A DNA stretch of 64,000 bases. Origin: an uncultured Spirochaetia bacterium (GTDB taxonomy: Bacteria; Spirochaetota; Spirochaetia; CAKZLE01). A program made the translations under genes and the position numbers. The DNA is taken from assembly GCA_937125225.1 (NCBI GenBank), contig CAKZLE010000002.1, positions 33,058 through 97,057 of the forward strand, in the 5' to 3' direction. The notes below the pieces were generated by a model, which made no database searches, had not been told where the DNA came from, and saw only the letters and a program-made list of their open reading frames with translations. Below are positions 62,104-64,000 of this stretch, in pieces. Each line of letters opens with the position of its first letter. Position 1 is the stretch's first letter.

Positions 62104-62897
62104 GACCTGATAAGAAAGGTGGTAAGAGTTCAGATCAGATCAATGTGACTGATGGGGCTCTTATCCCCAAGAAGAATAACAGGCATGTCCTAGATTCCTG
62201 GAAGATCACGTTCATCGGGGCGATCATCATATTGATCGTCCTTCTTTCAGGTTCAGAGACCCCCTACAGACAGATCTTCATCGTCGCATCAAAGGGTATT
62301 CCGATAACTTTTGAAGTCACGGTCTTTGCTATCATCGGCTCGGTGATCATCGGTCTGTTCTGTGGACTCGGTCAGATCTCACAGAACAAGATCGTCAGAA
62401 TGGTCTCAGGAGTCTATGTAGAGCTCATCAGAGGGATCCCCCTGCTAGTACAGTTGATCTTCATCTACTATGCTCTCGGAAGATTCTTCCAGATCGAGGG
62501 AGTGATCGCTGCGATCATCGCATTATCTATCTGTTATGGTGCATACATGGGAGAGATCTTCCGTGCTGGTATCCAGGCGATCCCTAAGGGACAGATGGAG
62601 GCAGCCTATGCCCTCGGGATGTCTCGAACACAGGCCATGAGGAAGGTAATCCTTCCTCAGACAGTGAAGATCATTCTACCTGCTATTGGAAATGAGTTCA
62701 TTGCGATGCTCAAGGACTCTTCACTCGTATCGGTAATCGCTCTACGTGATATCCTACGACGTGGACGAGAATATATATCACGAACGTTCTTATCTTTGGA
62801 GACGATGTTGATGGTAGCTCTTATCTACCTGATAATCACATTGATCCTCTCAAGACTGGTAGGAATGATGGAAGACAGGATGAAGACACATGAGTGA
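62091..62897 (+). CDS. Polar amino-acid ABC permease
   Basis: This 268-residue HisMQ/GlnP-type permease has about five helices after a charged 45-residue lead. The EAA loop is visible as [37 protein letters not shown] near 162-198. Only one permease gene is present, so it likely forms a homodimer. It overlaps the binding-protein gene by 13 bp and the ATPase gene by 8, and shares their promoter. Confidence 0.92.
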   Translation: MATLGPDKKGGKSSDQINVTDGALIPKKNNRHVLDSWKITFIGAIIILIVLLSGSETPYRQIFIVASKGIPITFEVTVFAIIGSVIIGLFCGLGQISQNKIVRMVSGVYVELIRGIPLLVQLIFIYYALGRFFQIEGVIAAIIALSICYGAYMGEIFRAGIQAIPKGQMEAAYALGMSRTQAMRKVILPQTVKIILPAIGNEFIAMLKDSSLVSVIALRDILRRGREYISRTFLSLETMLMVALIYLIITLILSRLVGMMEDRMKTHE

Positions 62898-63621
62898 TAT
62901 CATACGAATTGAAAATGTCTCAAAATCCTTTGGGACGATACAGGCAGTCAAAGAGGCTTCACTCACCGTAAAGTCGGGAGAGGTGGTACTGATCATCGGA
63001 CCTTCAGGGTCAGGAAAGAGTACCCTACTGAGGTCAGTCAATCGTCTAGAAGTGGCGACCTCAGGAAAGATCTTCATCGATGATGATGAGGTAACGAACC
63101 CCTCAGTCGATATCAGAAAGATCAGAGAAGAGGCAGGGATGGTTTTCCAGAACTTCAACCTGTTCCCTCACCTCACGGTACTCGATAATATCTCGCTTTC
63201 TCCTATAATGGTCAAAGGGCAGAAGAAAGAAGAGGCACAGCAGAAAGCTCGGGCACTTTTGAAAAAGGTCGGACTCTCTGAGAAAGAGGCAGCCTACCCT
63301 ACTCAGCTCTCCGGGGGGCAGCAGCAGCGTGTAGCTATCGCTCGTGCGCTTGCTATGGAACCTAAGGTGATGCTCTTCGATGAACCAACGAGCGCCTTGG
63401 ATCCTGAAATGATCAAAGAGGTTCTTGATGTCATGCTAGACCTCGCTAAAGAGGGAATGACCATGATGGTAGTCTCACATGAGATGGGATTTGCCCGTGC
63501 TGCAGCTGATACAGTCATCTTCATGGATGAGGGTATGATCGTAGAACGAGGTACTCCAACGGATGTCTTTGACCACCCCAAGGAAGAGAGAACCAAGAAG
63601 TTCCTGAAGCATATCTTGTAG
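62890..63621 (+). CDS. Polar amino-acid ABC ATPase (GlnQ type)
   Basis: This 243-residue ATPase has Walker [11 protein letters not shown]-loop [12 protein letters not shown], signature LSGGQQQR, Walker [13 protein letters not shown] and the H-loop VVSHEMGFA, all of the GlnQ/HisP class. It is the third gene of the operon and is followed by a terminator at 63644. It powers the importer formed with the proteins at 61360 and 62091. Confidence 0.94.
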   Translation: MSDIIRIENVSKSFGTIQAVKEASLTVKSGEVVLIIGPSGSGKSTLLRSVNRLEVATSGKIFIDDDEVTNPSVDIRKIREEAGMVFQNFNLFPHLTVLDNISLSPIMVKGQKKEEAQQKARALLKKVGLSEKEAAYPTQLSGGQQQRVAIARALAMEPKVMLFDEPTSALDPEMIKEVLDVMLDLAKEGMTMMVVSHEMGFARAAADTVIFMDEGMIVERGTPTDVFDHPKEERTKKFLKHIL

Positions 63622-63643
63622 AGGTATAACGAAAAACAGATCT

Positions 63644-63677
63644 AAAGGCCAGTCGATGACTGGCCTTTATTGTTTCT
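63644..63677 (+). terminator. Terminator of the amino-acid ABC operon
   Basis: An 11-bp stem (AAAGGCCAGTC with GACTGGCCTTT) around GAT is followed by ATTGTTT. Confidence 0.9.
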
Positions 63678-63960
63678 GGCGTATGCTAATATTATACTTT
63701 AATTCACGTTAACTCATCTCTTTTACATATTAAACATATTTTATTTCACATTAATCAATTGATTTCATTCTTTAATATGCTATAATTCTAATTGGACATA
63801 TGATTCTTCATGTTTTACACCAATAGCCTTACCTCTGAGCTTAACGACTGCAGTCCCCTTTAACGTTAAGACTTTCTGCAGATGCAGTTACTATATGTGC
63901 TTCTACTCCAACCTCTTTGTATAGGATCTACAGATAGTCATACAACAAGAAGGAGTTACT
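63678..63960 (+). other. Promoter and long leader of the final gene
   Basis: A -35 TTGATT (63759-63764) and -10 TATAAT (63781-63786), 16 bp apart, predict a start near 63793 and a leader of about 168 nt. The leader has CTTAACG/CGTTAAG arms at 63840-63872 and a CTGCAG/CTGCAG pair, so it may fold; no known riboswitch was recognised. Confidence 0.5.
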
Positions 63961-64000
63961 ATGTCAGTTGCAGATTCCCTACCCAACAACACAGCAGATG
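63961..64000 (+). CDS. Truncated gene at window end
   Basis: An ATG with a strong AAGGAG site begins MSVADSLPNNTAD and runs off the window. Only 13 codons are visible, and the product cannot be named. Confidence 0.6.
   Translation, partial: MSVADSLPNNTAD

Noticed and set aside
1..64000. tRNA, rRNA, insertion sequences, prophage, integrase or toxin-antitoxin genes
   Set aside because: None was recognised on reading both strands; a tRNA or covariance-model scan would be needed to be sure for small RNAs.

Overview
The window looks like a chromosomal segment of a spirochaete or a close relative; this is inferred from style, not from a marker gene. The signs are many lipoproteins with loose spirochaete-type lipoboxes, periplasmic or outer-membrane beta proteins, an NDK-domain fusion of unusual size, a TsuA/TusA thiosulfate-uptake set (TsuA was characterised in Spirochaeta thermophila), an acetate kinase, and the oxidative half of the TCA cycle only. 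No rRNA, tRNA, CRISPR array, phage or insertion sequence was seen. Genes are dense, with many 1-4 bp start/stop overlaps, so most of the window is operons.

Layout. 1-4 kb: an ANKH/MATE-like membrane exporter, a TetR regulator with a perfect 38-bp operator palindrome and a membrane protein, then a diguanylate cyclase. 4.3-11.3 kb: a seven-gene, fully overlapping minus-strand operon joining a FecCD-type metal ABC transporter, a TsaA-FmdE fusion protein, and LarC, LarE and LarB, which make the nickel-pincer nucleotide cofactor; no LarA is present. 11.4-21.3 kb: assorted regulators and enzymes (DeoR, AraC-GyrI, an alpha/alpha-toroid protein, an exported acetolactate decarboxylase, TatD, a hydroxyacid dehydrogenase, a GDSL esterase) and a large beta-rich envelope protein. 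21.6-27.4 kb: a sulfur operon with a thiosulfate channel split into two polypeptides, two TusA copies, a thioredoxin reductase-thioredoxin fusion, a two-domain sulfurtransferase lipoprotein and a four-rhodanese lipoprotein.

27.5-35.2 kb: a GT39-like membrane glycosyltransferase convergent with a tight operon of an iron-sulfur flavoprotein, a DegT/WecE aminotransferase, a GT2 glycosyltransferase, an ATP-grasp ligase and an NMT1/SsuA-type ABC importer. 35.3-45.3 kb: an AraC regulator divergent from a UroD-family methyltransferase, acetate kinase, a PTS EIIC-like membrane protein, a hybrid sensor kinase with two small downstream genes, and an outer-membrane protein. 45.4-50.1 kb: PerR and a reverse rubrerythrin (peroxide defence), a YbaY-like lipoprotein, argG, and an ArsR-controlled metal efflux permease with a second perfect 38-bp palindrome. 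50.2-64 kb: a 3-hydroxyisobutyrate-dehydrogenase-like enzyme, a KDSR-like SDR, citrate synthase, the NDK fusion, a DUF1537 kinase, aconitase-isocitrate dehydrogenase, an MFS transporter, a DUF212 phosphatase-like protein and a polar amino-acid ABC importer.

A 14-bp dyad of form TGYAT-N4-ATRCA recurs in front of argG, citrate synthase/SDR, aconitase-icd and the amino-acid ABC operon, usually as pairs about 31 or 41 bp apart (whole helical turns). It resembles an ARG box and ties citrate-to-2-oxoglutarate flux, arginine synthesis and amino-acid uptake into one apparent regulon.
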